From contig NZ_NAPS01000001.1 of assembly GCF_004323185.1 (NCBI RefSeq), positions 3,360,351 to 3,392,846 of the forward strand: DNA of 32,496 nucleotides, read 5' to 3'. The notes under the pieces are model-generated. The model ran no database searches. It was not told the DNA's origin and was given only the letters and a program-made list of their open reading frames with translations. Source of the DNA: Westiellopsis prolifica IICB1. GTDB lineage: Bacteria; Cyanobacteriota; Cyanobacteriia; Cyanobacteriales; Nostocaceae. The position numbers and the translations under genes are program-made. Shown here one piece after another: positions 23,621 to 32,311 of the stretch (the stretch's first letter is position 1; each line of letters opens with the position of its first letter).

Positions 23621-23980
23621 ATGCAAATTACTCAGTGTGTTCATACAGCCATTCTTGTAACTGACTTAGAACGCTCCGAACATTTTTATGGCACTGTGTT
23701 GGGATTATCTAAAGTAGAACGCCCGATGAAATTTCCTGGTAGTTGGTATCAAGTCGGCGAGTATCAAATTCACCTGATTGCAGCATGTAGCATTAAGGAT
23801 GAACCCAAAAATGAAAAATGGGGACGCAATCCCCACATTGCTTTTTTAGTTTCCGACTTAGATGCCGCTAAACAGCAGCTACTAAATTATAACTGTCTGA
23901 TACAACCCAGCGCTTCCGGTCGCCCTGCTGTTTTTACCCAAGATCCGGATGGAAATGTGATTGAATTGAGCCAGCAATGA
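23621..23980 (+). CDS. VOC (glyoxalase/dioxygenase) superfamily protein
   Basis: A 119-residue single-domain vicinal-oxygen-chelate protein. It starts MQITQCVHTAILVTDLERSEHFYGTVLGL, the typical first beta-alpha-beta unit with a metal-type His at residue 8. Later come QIHLIAA, NPHIAFLVSDLDAAKQQL and the closing FTQDPDGNVIELSQ with a Glu before the end, matching the H/H/E metal-site pattern of the superfamily. The substrate is unknown. The start was taken at ATG 23621 because the frame upstream is STRR repeat. The stop overlaps the next gene's ATG (ATGA), so the two form one unit. Confidence 0.87.
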   Translation: MQITQCVHTAILVTDLERSEHFYGTVLGLSKVERPMKFPGSWYQVGEYQIHLIAACSIKDEPKNEKWGRNPHIAFLVSDLDAAKQQLLNYNCLIQPSASGRPAVFTQDPDGNVIELSQQ

Positions 23981-25275
23981 AAATTCTTGCTTACACCTAC
24001 AGTGATCCTCTACTAGAAGCTGCTTGTGATCCTCAGACTTGGGGATGGGATGTGAATAGGGTGTACCAAGATTTCGGACAGCGCACACAGTTACAACAAT
24101 TACTCATTGACTGCCAAACTGATCCACCTAATTATCTAATTATTCGTCGTTTAGAAGAATTGGGAGATAATGTCGAGGAAGTGAGCGATCGCCTTTCTCA
24201 CATCGAAGCTATGGGGATAACCCTGGTTGCAGTCGAACAAGGTTACAATTCTGCGGCTCAATCTCCTAATCTTCATGCTGAATTGTTGCAATTGCTACAC
24301 CAAATTCAAAAACAGCAACACAGTCGTCGCATTCGCCAAGCTCATGCCCGCAAACGTTTAGACGCTGCTCCTCCTCCGGGAAAAGCGCCCTATGGTTATC
24401 GGCGAGGTAAAGATAAGTACATTCTTGATCGTAGTACCTCTCCTGTAGTTAAAGATTTTTTTGAACACTTTCTACTCTATGGTTCGCTGCGGGGAGCAGT
24501 CCGTTACCTGGCGAAAAAATATGGTAAGAAAATTTCTGTCACCACAGGACGTCGTTGGTTGACTAATCCAGTTTATCGTGGCAACACTGCTTATCAAAAT
24601 GGAGAAATTCTTGCTAATACCCACACAGCCATCCTTTCTCAAGAAGAAGCAGCGCAAATTGACAGGCTTTTACGCCGTAACAGTCGTTTACCATCACGAA
24701 CTGCAAGTGCGCCACGTTCTTTAGCGGGGTTGGTTGTCTGTGGTGAATGTCAATCACCTATGGGTGTTGCTCGCGTCACTATTCGCAACCAAGATAAAGA
24801 GTATCTTTATTTACGTCCAATTAACTGTATAAAGAAACCTAAATGTCGGGCGATTCCTTACCAAGAAGTATTAGAACATACTATTCAAGCTGTTTGCCGT
24901 GATTTACCTGTGGCGGTGGATAAGATGAATTCTCCACAATTGGATGCAGTTAAGAATAGCTTAGGGGATGCGATCGCTCGTCATCAAGAAATACTCGCAC
25001 AATTACCTGCTTTAGTCGAGACTGGGGTACTAGACCCAGAAACAGCCAAATTAAGACGATACAAACTCCGCACCGAAATATCTGCACTGCAAGCAAAGTT
25101 AGCAACTTTACCACCCGTCAACTTACGCTCTGTTGCTGTTGCAGTCTCTATCCCTCAATTTTGGTTGGATTTATCAGAATCAGAACGACGATTTTATTTT
25201 CGCGAATTTATTCGTCAAGTAGAAATTATTCGTCAAGAGCAACACTGGGAATTACGAATTATGTTTATTTTTTGA
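23977..25275 (+). CDS. Large serine recombinase-like protein, probably catalytically degenerate
   Basis: A 432-residue protein built like a large serine recombinase: N-terminal resolvase-like part (about 1-110), Recombinase domain (about 130-235: PPPGKAPYGYRRGKDKYILD..., TTGRRWLTNPVYRGNTAYQNGE), zinc-ribbon-like segment (LAGLVVCGECQSPMGVAR...CIKKPKCRAIPYQEVLE; Cys-x2-Cys and Cys-x5-Cys), and a coiled-coil tail. The catalytic end looks unusual: the usual Y-x-R-x-S start reads AYTYSDP, and the usual K-x-D-R-L-x-R stretch reads RRLEELGDN, so the expected catalytic arginines are missing. It overlaps the VOC gene by four bases, an arrangement more like a resident cyanobacterial gene than an integrase at an element's end. 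No attachment sites were seen. Relatives such as XisF excise developmental elements, but this function is not supported here. Confidence 0.8.
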   Translation: MKILAYTYSDPLLEAACDPQTWGWDVNRVYQDFGQRTQLQQLLIDCQTDPPNYLIIRRLEELGDNVEEVSDRLSHIEAMGITLVAVEQGYNSAAQSPNLHAELLQLLHQIQKQQHSRRIRQAHARKRLDAAPPPGKAPYGYRRGKDKYILDRSTSPVVKDFFEHFLLYGSLRGAVRYLAKKYGKKISVTTGRRWLTNPVYRGNTAYQNGEILANTHTAILSQEEAAQIDRLLRRNSRLPSRTASAPRSLAGLVVCGECQSPMGVARVTIRNQDKEYLYLRPINCIKKPKCRAIPYQEVLEHTIQAVCRDLPVAVDKMNSPQLDAVKNSLGDAIARHQEILAQLPALVETGVLDPETAKLRRYKLRTEISALQAKLATLPPVNLRSVAVAVSIPQFWLDLSESERRFYFREFIRQVEIIRQEQHWELRIMFIF

Positions 25276-25648
25276 GTGTTGATTGTTACTAATTAAAGTA
25301 GCATTATGTATGCAAATAACATCATAACAATCACTCAAAAAACCATAGAATATACTTTATCCAGGCAGATATTTTATTACTTTTTTTTTATTTTTTGTAT
25401 GTAGTTAAATATAAATATCTAATCACAGAATTTATAAAAAAATATACATAATCAAAGCTGATGGTTGTATAATTACTCCCTATAGGGGCATTCGATGCCC
25501 CTTGTTTTTCACCCGCAAGCTAGTTATCAGGGTAGCCAAATATTTACCAGGGTATCTACCTTTTTTAAAGGCACCTACCATTTTTAATTTGACTTATTTT
25601 GTAGCAGTATCTGACTTATTTTTTGTGTCAGTACTGCCATGCTAACAC
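25276..25648. other. AT-rich intergenic region
   Basis: No gene is seen. The stretch is very AT-rich near 25375-25445 and includes a GGGGCATTCGATGCCCC hairpin (25485-25501), which may be a terminator or a dispersed hairpin. Short repeats of CTACC/CACCTACC and of TGACTTATTTT (25590-25625) follow. Confidence 0.5.
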
Positions 25649-25702
25649 TTGTCATTTTTTCATGTCAATCATTCATGTAAAAATGACAAAAAATCATGTC
25701 AA
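25649..25702. promoter_or_regulatory. Inverted-repeat operator candidate upstream of the RHH gene
   Basis: TTGTCATTTTTTCATG (25649-25664) is matched at 15 of 16 positions by the complement of CATGTAAAAATGACAA (25674-25689), with a 9-base spacer. CATGTCAA also occurs as a direct repeat at 25661 and 25695. The site is about 60 bp before the start of a gene encoding a ribbon-helix-helix-type protein, and such proteins often bind paired short repeats in their own promoters; autoregulation is inferred. Confidence 0.45.
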
Positions 25703-25762
25703 ACAATCTTAGATATCATGAGAGAGAATAGAAAGCAAACATGATATCAAACAGTCAATAAA

Positions 25763-26218
25763 ATGACCGACAGAAGGCGTTGTGATGATTACAAACAGGT
25801 CAGCGGTTATGTTCCGGTAGATTTGGCGCGGGAATTCAAAAGCATTTGCGCTCGTGAGGGTCTTTCTCAAAGCGACGCATTGGAAGAGATTATCCGTGAG
25901 TGGCTAGGCAAAAAAACAGCCTCCAACTCTTCAAATCCCGAACAACCCAACCGCCTGATCACAATTGCTGATGTAGTTCGAGCCAATATGGCAAAGCTTA
26001 AGCGCTGTGGAGTCAAAAACCTACAAGCGCTGGCAAAAGGGGAAGTACTACCTACTCCAGGGGACTTCGCCATCATCATGTCTAGTTTGGCTATCCCTGA
26101 GGAAGAACAAAAAATGATTTGGCAAAGAACTTTTAGTTCCCTACATAATGATGATTTTGGTGGTGTGAATGAGTGCGAGCGTTCTGAAAGTCCTAAACCA
26201 ACCGGGCTGGAATTATAA
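25763..26218 (+). CDS. Putative ribbon-helix-helix DNA-binding protein
   Basis: A 151-residue protein. Residues about 12-50 (QVSGYVPVDLAREFKSICAREGLSQSDALEEIIREWLGKK) fit a CopG/Arc-like ribbon-helix-helix: a short beta strand with alternating polar residues and two helices. A Ser/Asn/Pro linker follows, then a second helical part (TIADVVRANMAKLKRCGVKNLQALAKGEVLPTPGDFAIIMSSL) that could be a helix-turn-helix-like domain. The end is acidic. I do not recognise a named family. It overlaps the next gene by 50 bp, so the pair is one transcription unit. An inverted repeat suitable as an operator lies upstream. Confidence 0.65.
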   Translation: MTDRRRCDDYKQVSGYVPVDLAREFKSICAREGLSQSDALEEIIREWLGKKTASNSSNPEQPNRLITIADVVRANMAKLKRCGVKNLQALAKGEVLPTPGDFAIIMSSLAIPEEEQKMIWQRTFSSLHNDDFGGVNECERSESPKPTGLEL

Positions 26219-26849
26219 ATTATCCTATGATGGGGTTTCTATTTTTGCCCCAACAAAAAAGGATGCTACCCACCTTGCCCAATGCTACGGATATGCTTTG
26301 AGCGAAACCGCAGCAAAAATCAATGGCAAGGTGCGGATTGGGTGGAGACACTGCAAGCGACCAATTGAATTTTACAGTTGGATGGCAACCCAGCAGTTAC
26401 CTACACCCGCCGAAACTGCTGAACGCATGTTACCTCTGGGAGGAGAAGTTTTTTGCAGTCAGTTGCAATTACCTGTAGAGTTGTTAAAACGCATGGTTAC
26501 TGCTGCTGAAAGTGAACGTCCGATTAGTATTGTCAGACAAGATAACCAAAAACAAATAATAGTCAACCAGTTAATGTCTGACATGTTACAAACTCCCCCA
26601 GAGGTTGCCACTCAAAGAGTAATGAATCGGTTTTGGCTGCCAAAAGATTTGGCCGAACTGGAACGACGCCTACGTCAAGAGTGTCGATTCACTATGACTT
26701 ACTCTGCTGGACTAAATGAGCAAACCTGGGCAATCCTCACAACCCAATTTGAAAGCTTTGAGGTTGATGGAATCTGGTACAGACAGGGAACTTCCTTAGC
26801 AACTCCCCAGGTTGTACCGATTCCACCAGAAGCTTTTGCTCCGATTTAA
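26169..26849 (+). CDS. PAS-like domain protein of unknown function
   Basis: A 226-residue soluble protein. The first third (LSYDGVSIFAPTKKDATHLAQCYGYALSETAAKINGKVRIGWRHCKRPIEFYSWM) is not recognised. Residues about 120-215 resemble a PAS fold: PISIVRQDNQKQIIVNQLMSDML..., LPKDLAELERRLRQECRFTMTYSAGL, and WAILTTQFESFEVDGIWYRQGTSL. No output domain follows. The start ATG 26169 lies inside the preceding RHH-like gene (50-bp overlap); an internal start could also be used. The tight overlap suggests that the two proteins act together, perhaps as sensor and DNA-binding partner. That is inference. Confidence 0.6.
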   Translation: MSASVLKVLNQPGWNYKLSYDGVSIFAPTKKDATHLAQCYGYALSETAAKINGKVRIGWRHCKRPIEFYSWMATQQLPTPAETAERMLPLGGEVFCSQLQLPVELLKRMVTAAESERPISIVRQDNQKQIIVNQLMSDMLQTPPEVATQRVMNRFWLPKDLAELERRLRQECRFTMTYSAGLNEQTWAILTTQFESFEVDGIWYRQGTSLATPQVVPIPPEAFAPI

Positions 26850-27004
26850 GTAGTGCATATAGTTTGACTACTTCAAGATATGAAAAATCATCAGGTGTGT
26901 AAATTATTAATTCAGGGAATGCACTACCTCACTTGGGCATTGGGGATTGGGCATTGGTCATTGGAAATAACCAACTATCAACCACCAACAACTAACAAAT
27001 ATAT

Positions 27005-29311
27005 TTAGACTTTATTCAAAACAGATATTTCCCGGATACGCCATCCATCAGTTTTACGAACCAAGTTATATCTCACTCTGACCGTTTCACTAGAGGATTT
27101 TTTCTGGTTCAGTTGATCATTTTCATAAAAACTGGTTGCTTCAGTTATGGAAGCTTGCACCGCAGCATGTTCCTGATCCTTAGGATTGATCTCTAAAGAT
27201 TCTACTTTAACAGTGTGTTGATATTTGCGATAACGGTTATCAGCCTTATCTTCCTTGGCAACGAGTTGCCATTGAGTGAGGGCTGAGTCTATTAAAATAT
27301 TTTCTAAACTATCAATCTCATGATTTGGCCCCAAAGCAGCAGATTTAGTTGCTAACCAAGTCTGAATTATTTCTTCTGCTGTCGCTTCTGTTAACAACCC
27401 TGTGGAAAACAGAGGTTTGCTATTACGATCAGGGATAGTTAGTGGTGGTTCATTGAGTTGTATTAATAACTGTTTACCTTGTAAAGCAGGTGCTGGTCTT
27501 AACGCATTATGGACGAATTTTACAGTCGTTGAAATTGCCAGCCATAAAACTAATACACTTCCCAAACTAGTCAACACTACCCACAATAACCGCTTGTTGG
27601 TATTGACGACGCCACTAGTAGTAGAACGCCGTCGCCGTGCAGCAGTTGGGCGCTGTTCCGAATGACGTTCTCTACTATAAGCAGATGGGCTGGGTTTGCG
27701 CCTTCTTGAGGTTGGTGGTTGAGAAGGTACACTAGCTCTAGCGGAACCATTCATATGATAGTCATTGCTTCTGCTAGCACGTTCCACGCCCGAAACAGAT
27801 GTAAAGCGCATATCTATTCTTGTGTCTTCACGGTCTGAATGAGGAGGTGAGACTTGATAGGACGAAGATGACTGAGTTTCGGGAGAATTTGCAGAATTGC
27901 TTCTGTGACCTGGAAATTGACCGTAAACTATATTAGTATCGCTGCGGGAATTCTGGCGATTTATCCGGGTTTGAGGATATGATGATTGGCTAGTTATTGA
28001 CCCTTCATAATTGGTTTCTACTTGTGTCGGTAGCTGTTCAAGATATGCTTGTACCTGCTGGTTAGCAAAATAATCTTTCAGAGAAGCTTGCTGTTTGACT
28101 AAATCTCGAAAGTTAGGAAAAACATCGTTTTGTAACCAGTGTTCACCGTATAAACACAAGCCTGGAAGTAGGTCGGGAGAATTTTGAGAATTTTCCCGGA
28201 TATAAACTAGGGCTTCGTATTCCTGACTCAGTTCTAAAGCACGGGTAGCTTCTTCAGTTTGACCCAACATCAAAGCGCATAACGACTGTTCTAAATGCAC
28301 ATCTTGGCGCTTCCCTAGACGCATCAGCATCTGTTTAGCTTGGTAAATCAAAGCTGGTTGACGTTGGGTAAATCCGCGTGCTATCAACGCGTAAACAGCT
28401 AAGTATATGGCTACACCAGAAGGACGTTTACTTTCCGCTTCAAATAGTTGATGCTGTTCTGCTACTGTCAGGTGGTTACGCAGTTGTTGGATAAAGCGTA
28501 AAAAATCATCAATGTTTAAACCAGAGTAGTCATTCCCTGCGCCATCAATACCGCCGCGATCGCCTAAAATTTCTTGTAATAACTTCAATCCTTGATTGCG
28601 TTCGGCAGTTTTTTCTAGTGGCAGGGCAAGTAACTCTAAAATTCTATATGGTCGCAGTCTGTAAAGATCTGCTTGAATTTCAGCTTGAACATTAGGGAAT
28701 AATCCAAAATGTGCTAGTAATTCATCGCCTGTTTCTAGGGAAGCCGCAGCATTTTCATAATGACCTTGTTGCCATTCTTCTCGACCTAATTCTAGACACG
28801 CCAGAGCAACCGTCAGAACAACATCTGGTCTTTGCGGATCAAGATCACTATACTGATCTGTTTCTAAAGTGTTGCTTGCTTGTAAACCATTACCATTATT
28901 GTTTGTTAGGTATGGATGACCTAACTTCAGTACTAGTTCATATTCCCCTAAATCTTGGAGAATCAGCAAAGCACCTGCTAATTCCTCTGAGTTGATTTCA
29001 ATGCTCAGACCTTGAGACTCAATCAAGCTATTGTCAGCAGAACGGTTTTCCACTGTCACGCCAGCATTGTGTTCCCTATCGGGACCATAGGCATGAGCAA
29101 GATAACTTTGATCGTAGGCTCTGCGTTCTTTGGGATCTGATAAAACCACGTAAGCTTCTTCAATCAGTTGTTTGCGAGAATTAATCGCTATCTGGGAATA
29201 CTCGCGTCGTGGCAATTGCTGTCGGCGATCGCTATACGCCTGCCGCAATTGCTCCTCACTTGCCGCCAAAGGCAGTCCTAAAATTCGGTAGTAATCTAGC
29301 GGAATTCGCAC
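27005..29311 (-). CDS. ftn2: Cell division protein Ftn2/ZipN (ARC6 homologue)
   Basis: The cyanobacterial ancestor of plastid ARC6, which anchors FtsZ to the membrane and organises the divisome. The 768-residue product starts with a J-like domain (LDYYRILGLPLAASEEQLRQAYSDRRQQ..., no HPD motif, as in the family). A long helical TPR-like region follows (to about 430), then a Ser/Arg-rich linker (about 440-570). A single membrane helix is present (LLWVVLTSLGSVLVLWLAIS, near 580-600), followed by the C-terminal IMS domain (EEIIQTWLATKSAALGPNHEIDSLENIL...VRVRYNLVRKTDGWRIREISVLNKV). The start codon is GTG, giving MRIPLDYY, the normal N-terminus. It stands alone; the 579 bp up to pdhA hold no convincing gene. 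Confidence 0.93.
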   Translation of the reverse strand: MRIPLDYYRILGLPLAASEEQLRQAYSDRRQQLPRREYSQIAINSRKQLIEEAYVVLSDPKERRAYDQSYLAHAYGPDREHNAGVTVENRSADNSLIESQGLSIEINSEELAGALLILQDLGEYELVLKLGHPYLTNNNGNGLQASNTLETDQYSDLDPQRPDVVLTVALACLELGREEWQQGHYENAAASLETGDELLAHFGLFPNVQAEIQADLYRLRPYRILELLALPLEKTAERNQGLKLLQEILGDRGGIDGAGNDYSGLNIDDFLRFIQQLRNHLTVAEQHQLFEAESKRPSGVAIYLAVYALIARGFTQRQPALIYQAKQMLMRLGKRQDVHLEQSLCALMLGQTEEATRALELSQEYEALVYIRENSQNSPDLLPGLCLYGEHWLQNDVFPNFRDLVKQQASLKDYFANQQVQAYLEQLPTQVETNYEGSITSQSSYPQTRINRQNSRSDTNIVYGQFPGHRSNSANSPETQSSSSYQVSPPHSDREDTRIDMRFTSVSGVERASRSNDYHMNGSARASVPSQPPTSRRRKPSPSAYSRERHSEQRPTAARRRRSTTSGVVNTNKRLLWVVLTSLGSVLVLWLAISTTVKFVHNALRPAPALQGKQLLIQLNEPPLTIPDRNSKPLFSTGLLTEATAEEIIQTWLATKSAALGPNHEIDSLENILIDSALTQWQLVAKEDKADNRYRKYQHTVKVESLEINPKDQEHAAVQASITEATSFYENDQLNQKKSSSETVRVRYNLVRKTDGWRIREISVLNKV

Positions 29312-29890
29312 AGCCTACTTCCCCTGCAGCGCGATCGACATAATGTTTGAGAGAGTATTCCAAGAGTGTAAAAGCGTGCCATAATAATAACTCGTTGTTT
29401 TCACACAACAAGTGTGTTTTGCAACAAGTTTACCTCTGCCTCTCCAATGTCTTTGACGGCAGCGCCAGTCATATTCTATTGGCAGATATTTATTATTTTC
29501 CTCTATTTGGAATGTATTTTTTAAGCATTCCTGCGGCTGGCGCTGAGGGAAGTTTCCCAACATCCCATCAGACAGACACTGTTCCGTAGTTTTGCTTCTG
29601 CTTGCAAGCGACCCGAAGTATAACATAGTTAGATATTTATGGCAATTATCTAGAGAAGTAAAAACATAGAAGATAGAATTTTTGAATTTGTTAATGAATA
29701 TGCAGAAAGCAAGCTATCCTGGTTGGTAGTCTTGGGTCTAAGGTTGTTATCTTAACCTTTCCCAGAAAAAACATAAAACAGTAATAGCTAATGACTGTTT
29801 AATTTTTAACTCTTTTTTTCGGGTTCAAAAATTATTCAATTCTTTTTAGCATGGTAACTTTAAGTGTTACTACAGGGATACTAAAAAATA
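29312..29890. other. Intergenic region between ftn2 and pdhA
   Basis: This region separates the two divergent genes and must hold both promoters. Open frames here are short, cysteine- and histidine-rich and without family resemblance, so none is accepted as a gene. A GCGATCG site lies just upstream of ftn2 (29331-29337). AT-rich tracts before pdhA (29805-29890) are the likely promoter zone, but no box can be assigned. Confidence 0.5.
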
Positions 29891-30925
29891 ATGGTTCAAG
29901 AACGCACTTTACCGACATTTGACGTCGCTAACGCCCAGATTGATCAAGAAGAAGGGCTACGGTTGTATCAAGATATGGTACTAGGGCGCACCTTTGAAGA
30001 CAAATGTGCGGAAATGTATTACAGAGGCAAAATGTTTGGTTTTGTCCATCTGTACAATGGTCAAGAGGCAGTCTCCACAGGTGTGATTCAAGGAGCAATG
30101 CGACCAGGAGAAGATTTTGTTTCTAGTACCTACCGTGACCACGTTCATGCTTTGAGCGCCGGAGTACCAGCAAAACAGGTCATGGCAGAATTATTTGGCA
30201 AAGCCACAGGTTGCAGCAAAGGACGTGGCGGTTCCATGCACATGTTCTCTGCGGAACATGGTTTGCTGGGTGGTTATGCTTTTGTCGCCGAAGGTATTCC
30301 TGTAGCTGCTGGAGCAGCTTTTCAAAGTAAATACCGCCGGGAAGTTTTAGGTGACGCCAGCGCTGATCAAGTGACCGCTTGCTTTTTTGGTGACGGTGCT
30401 TGCAACAACGGTCAGTTTTTCGAGACCTTAAATATGGCTGCGCTGTGGAAATTGCCAATTCTTTTCGTCGTTGAAAATAATAAATGGGCTATTGGTATGG
30501 CTCATGAACGAGCAACTTCCGACCCAGAAATTTATAAAAAAGCTAGCGTCTTCAACATGGTGGGTGTGGAAGTAGACGGTATGGATATTATGGCAGTGCG
30601 TGCAGTCGCACAGGAAGCCGTAGCCCGCGCCCGCGCAGGAGAAGGGCCGACCTTGATTGAAGCACTGACTTACCGTTTCCGGGGCCACTCTTTAGCAGAT
30701 CCAGACGAACTGCGAACCAAAGATGAAAAAGAATATTGGTTTAGCCGCGACCCAATCAAAAAATTTGCCGCTTATCTTACAGAAAAAAACCTAGCAACAG
30801 CGGAACAATTAAAAGAGATTGACCGCAAAATTCAGCAAGAAATAGAAGAAGCAGTGAAATTCGCTGAAACTAGCCCCGAACCTGACCCCGGCGAACTTTA
30901 TCGCTACATTTTTGCGGAAGACTAG
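29891..30925 (+). CDS. pdhA: Pyruvate dehydrogenase E1 component, alpha subunit
   Basis: The alpha subunit of the thiamine-diphosphate-dependent E1 enzyme, which decarboxylates pyruvate and passes the acetyl group to E2. The 344-residue product has the E1-alpha signature regions: [39 protein letters not shown], the ThDP/Mg motif GDGACNNG (167-174) through [10 protein letters not shown], and the phosphorylation-loop region [15 protein letters not shown]. Length is normal for the bacterial and plastid form. The beta subunit is not adjacent, as usual in cyanobacteria, where the pdh genes are scattered. A hairpin terminator stands 31 bp after the stop. Confidence 0.96.
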   Translation: MVQERTLPTFDVANAQIDQEEGLRLYQDMVLGRTFEDKCAEMYYRGKMFGFVHLYNGQEAVSTGVIQGAMRPGEDFVSSTYRDHVHALSAGVPAKQVMAELFGKATGCSKGRGGSMHMFSAEHGLLGGYAFVAEGIPVAAGAAFQSKYRREVLGDASADQVTACFFGDGACNNGQFFETLNMAALWKLPILFVVENNKWAIGMAHERATSDPEIYKKASVFNMVGVEVDGMDIMAVRAVAQEAVARARAGEGPTLIEALTYRFRGHSLADPDELRTKDEKEYWFSRDPIKKFAAYLTEKNLATAEQLKEIDRKIQQEIEEAVKFAETSPEPDPGELYRYIFAED

Positions 30926-30955
30926 TGGTTCATCGCATTCATGATCAGGCGTTAC

Positions 30956-30988
30956 AGATCCCCAACTTCTTAAAGAAGTCGGGGATCT
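30956..30988 (+). terminator. Hairpin terminator after pdhA
   Basis: AGATCCCCAACTTCTT and AAGAAGTCGGGGATCT form a 16-bp stem with one mismatch and almost no loop. It is closely related to the hairpin after the glycosyltransferase (15478-15510). No strong T-run follows, so it may stabilise the mRNA end as much as terminate transcription. Confidence 0.65.
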
Positions 30989-31033
30989 GAACACCCCTAG
31001 TAAAAGTTATGAATTATGAATGCTGAAAATGTT

Positions 31034-31072
31034 CATAATTTCATAATTTCATAATTTCATAATTTTATAATT
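31034..31072. repeat. Octamer repeat (CATAATTT)n
   Basis: Four exact CATAATTT units followed by TATAATTA lie 16 bp before the start of the epimerase gene. The final TATAATT could serve as a -10 box for that gene, which would tie the repeat to its promoter; this is inference. Confidence 0.8.
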
Positions 31073-31087
31073 AATCATTCCAAAGCC

Positions 31088-31957
31088 GTGTTTTCTATAT
31101 CTATTCAACAACAACAATACAAAACCTACATCCTCACGGATGAAACTGCCAACTCTCAGTTAGAAGTTGTTCCAGAACGGGGCGGTATCATTACTCGCTG
31201 GCGTGTTCAAGGACAAGAAATTCTCTATTTAGATACAGAAAGGTTTGCTAACCCAGAGTTGAGTGTAAGGGGTGGTATCCCAATTTTGTTTCCGATTTGC
31301 GGCAATTTACCGGAAAATAGTTACACTTATAACGGTAAACAATATACTTTGAAACAACATGGTTTTGCTCGTGATTTACCTTGGCAAGTAACTGACCAAG
31401 TTACGCAAAATGCAGCAAATTTTACTCTTACCCTCAATAGCAACGAGCAAACACGAGCAGTATATCCTTTTGATTTTCAAGTAAGTTTCAGTTATAAAAT
31501 CCAAGGCAATACCTTAGAAATTCAGCAACAATATACCAATCTCTCCTTGGAAACAATGCCTTTTTCTTTTGGGTTTCATCCTTACTTTCTCACACAGGAT
31601 AAAACCCAATTAGATTTTGAGATTCCTGCTCAAGAGTACCAAGATCAAAGAAGCAAAGAAATTCATGCTTTTGATGGTAATTTTGATTTCAATCAAGATG
31701 AAATTGATGTGGCATTTAAGCAACTAAGTAGTCAAAGTGCTAGTGTGAGTGACAATAGCCGCAAATTAAAACTCACCCTGGAATCTGACAAGATATTTTC
31801 TACCCTCGTGTTTTGGACACTCAAGGGCAAAGACTTCTACTGCTTAGAACCGTGGAGTGCGCCTCGTAACGCCATCAACACTGGTGAACATTTGACAATT
31901 TTGCAACCAGGAGCCACTTGTGCAGCGAGTGTGAGAATTTTGGCAAAATTTTTCTAA
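31088..31957 (+). CDS. Aldose 1-epimerase family protein (galactose mutarotase-like)
   Basis: A 289-residue protein of the aldose epimerase / glucose-6-phosphate 1-epimerase-like beta-sandwich superfamily. Visible motifs: LEVVPERGGIITRW, GGIPILFPICGNLPENSYTYNGKQYTLKQHGFARDLPW (His-Gly-Phe-Ala-Arg, active-site type), PFSFGFHPYFL (second His) and FYCLEPWSAPRNAINTGEHLTILQPGATC (catalytic-type Glu). Family members interconvert sugar anomers. The exact substrate is unknown. The start is GTG (31088), giving MFSISIQQQQYKTY; no ATG fits better. Single gene, between pdhA and tRNA-Lys. Confidence 0.88.
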   Translation: MFSISIQQQQYKTYILTDETANSQLEVVPERGGIITRWRVQGQEILYLDTERFANPELSVRGGIPILFPICGNLPENSYTYNGKQYTLKQHGFARDLPWQVTDQVTQNAANFTLTLNSNEQTRAVYPFDFQVSFSYKIQGNTLEIQQQYTNLSLETMPFSFGFHPYFLTQDKTQLDFEIPAQEYQDQRSKEIHAFDGNFDFNQDEIDVAFKQLSSQSASVSDNSRKLKLTLESDKIFSTLVFWTLKGKDFYCLEPWSAPRNAINTGEHLTILQPGATCAASVRILAKFF

Positions 31958-32018
31958 ACCTCTTTACAAAATTGGGACTTCTTGTGATATAGTAATAAAG
32001 TTGCAAATCGCTGGCAAC

Positions 32019-32090
32019 GGGTCGCTAACTCAATGGTAGAGTACTCGGCTTTTAACCGATTAGTTCTGGGTTCGAATCCCAGGCGACCCA
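32019..32090 (+). tRNA. tRNA-Lys (UUU)
   Basis: A 72-base tRNA. The acceptor stem GGGTCGC pairs with GCGACCC, with discriminator A at 32090. The anticodon arm is TCGG-CTTTTAA-CCGA with anticodon TTT. The T arm is TCTGGG-TTCGAAT-CCCAGG. CCA is partly encoded only by chance (GACCCA). The D arm contains AACTCAATGGTAGAGT. It stands 61 bp after the epimerase gene. Confidence 0.96.
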
Positions 32091-32149
32091 TATAATTATC
32101 ACATTAAAACAACGAACGCTGAAAAACTTGATTGGTGTGTCTTTAGCGC

Positions 32150-32229
32150 ATTTTGTAGTAGAGACGTTGCACTGCAACGTCTCTACATGGTCAAAATTAT
32201 GACGAAAAATTCTTAACCGAACAGTATTA
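32150..32229. mobile_element. MITE-like element, partial copy D
   Basis: The central palindrome GTAGAGACGTTGCA-C-TGCAACGTCTCTAC (32158-32186), followed by TCAAAATTATGACGAAAAAT and TCTTAACCGAACAGTATTA, matches one half of copies A and B. The other end is not recognisable upstream, so this copy is truncated or strongly diverged and no target duplication can be read. It is 60 bp from the tRNA. Confidence 0.7.
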
Positions 32230-32311
32230 GACCTCTTGCAAAAATATTTTTACCCCACCCTAACCCTAAGCGTAAACGGGGAGGGAACTAAATCTTCCCC
32301 CCGTTCACGGG

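Noticed and set aside
23977-25275. Integrase of a mobile element with attachment sites
   Set aside because: No paired direct repeats, no disrupted gene and no cargo were found around it; the four-base overlap with a VOC gene suggests a resident operon.
29315-29626. 103-codon minus-strand ORF upstream of ftn2
   Set aside because: The composition (many Cys, Trp, His) is unlike a protein and it occupies the shared promoter region of ftn2 and pdhA.
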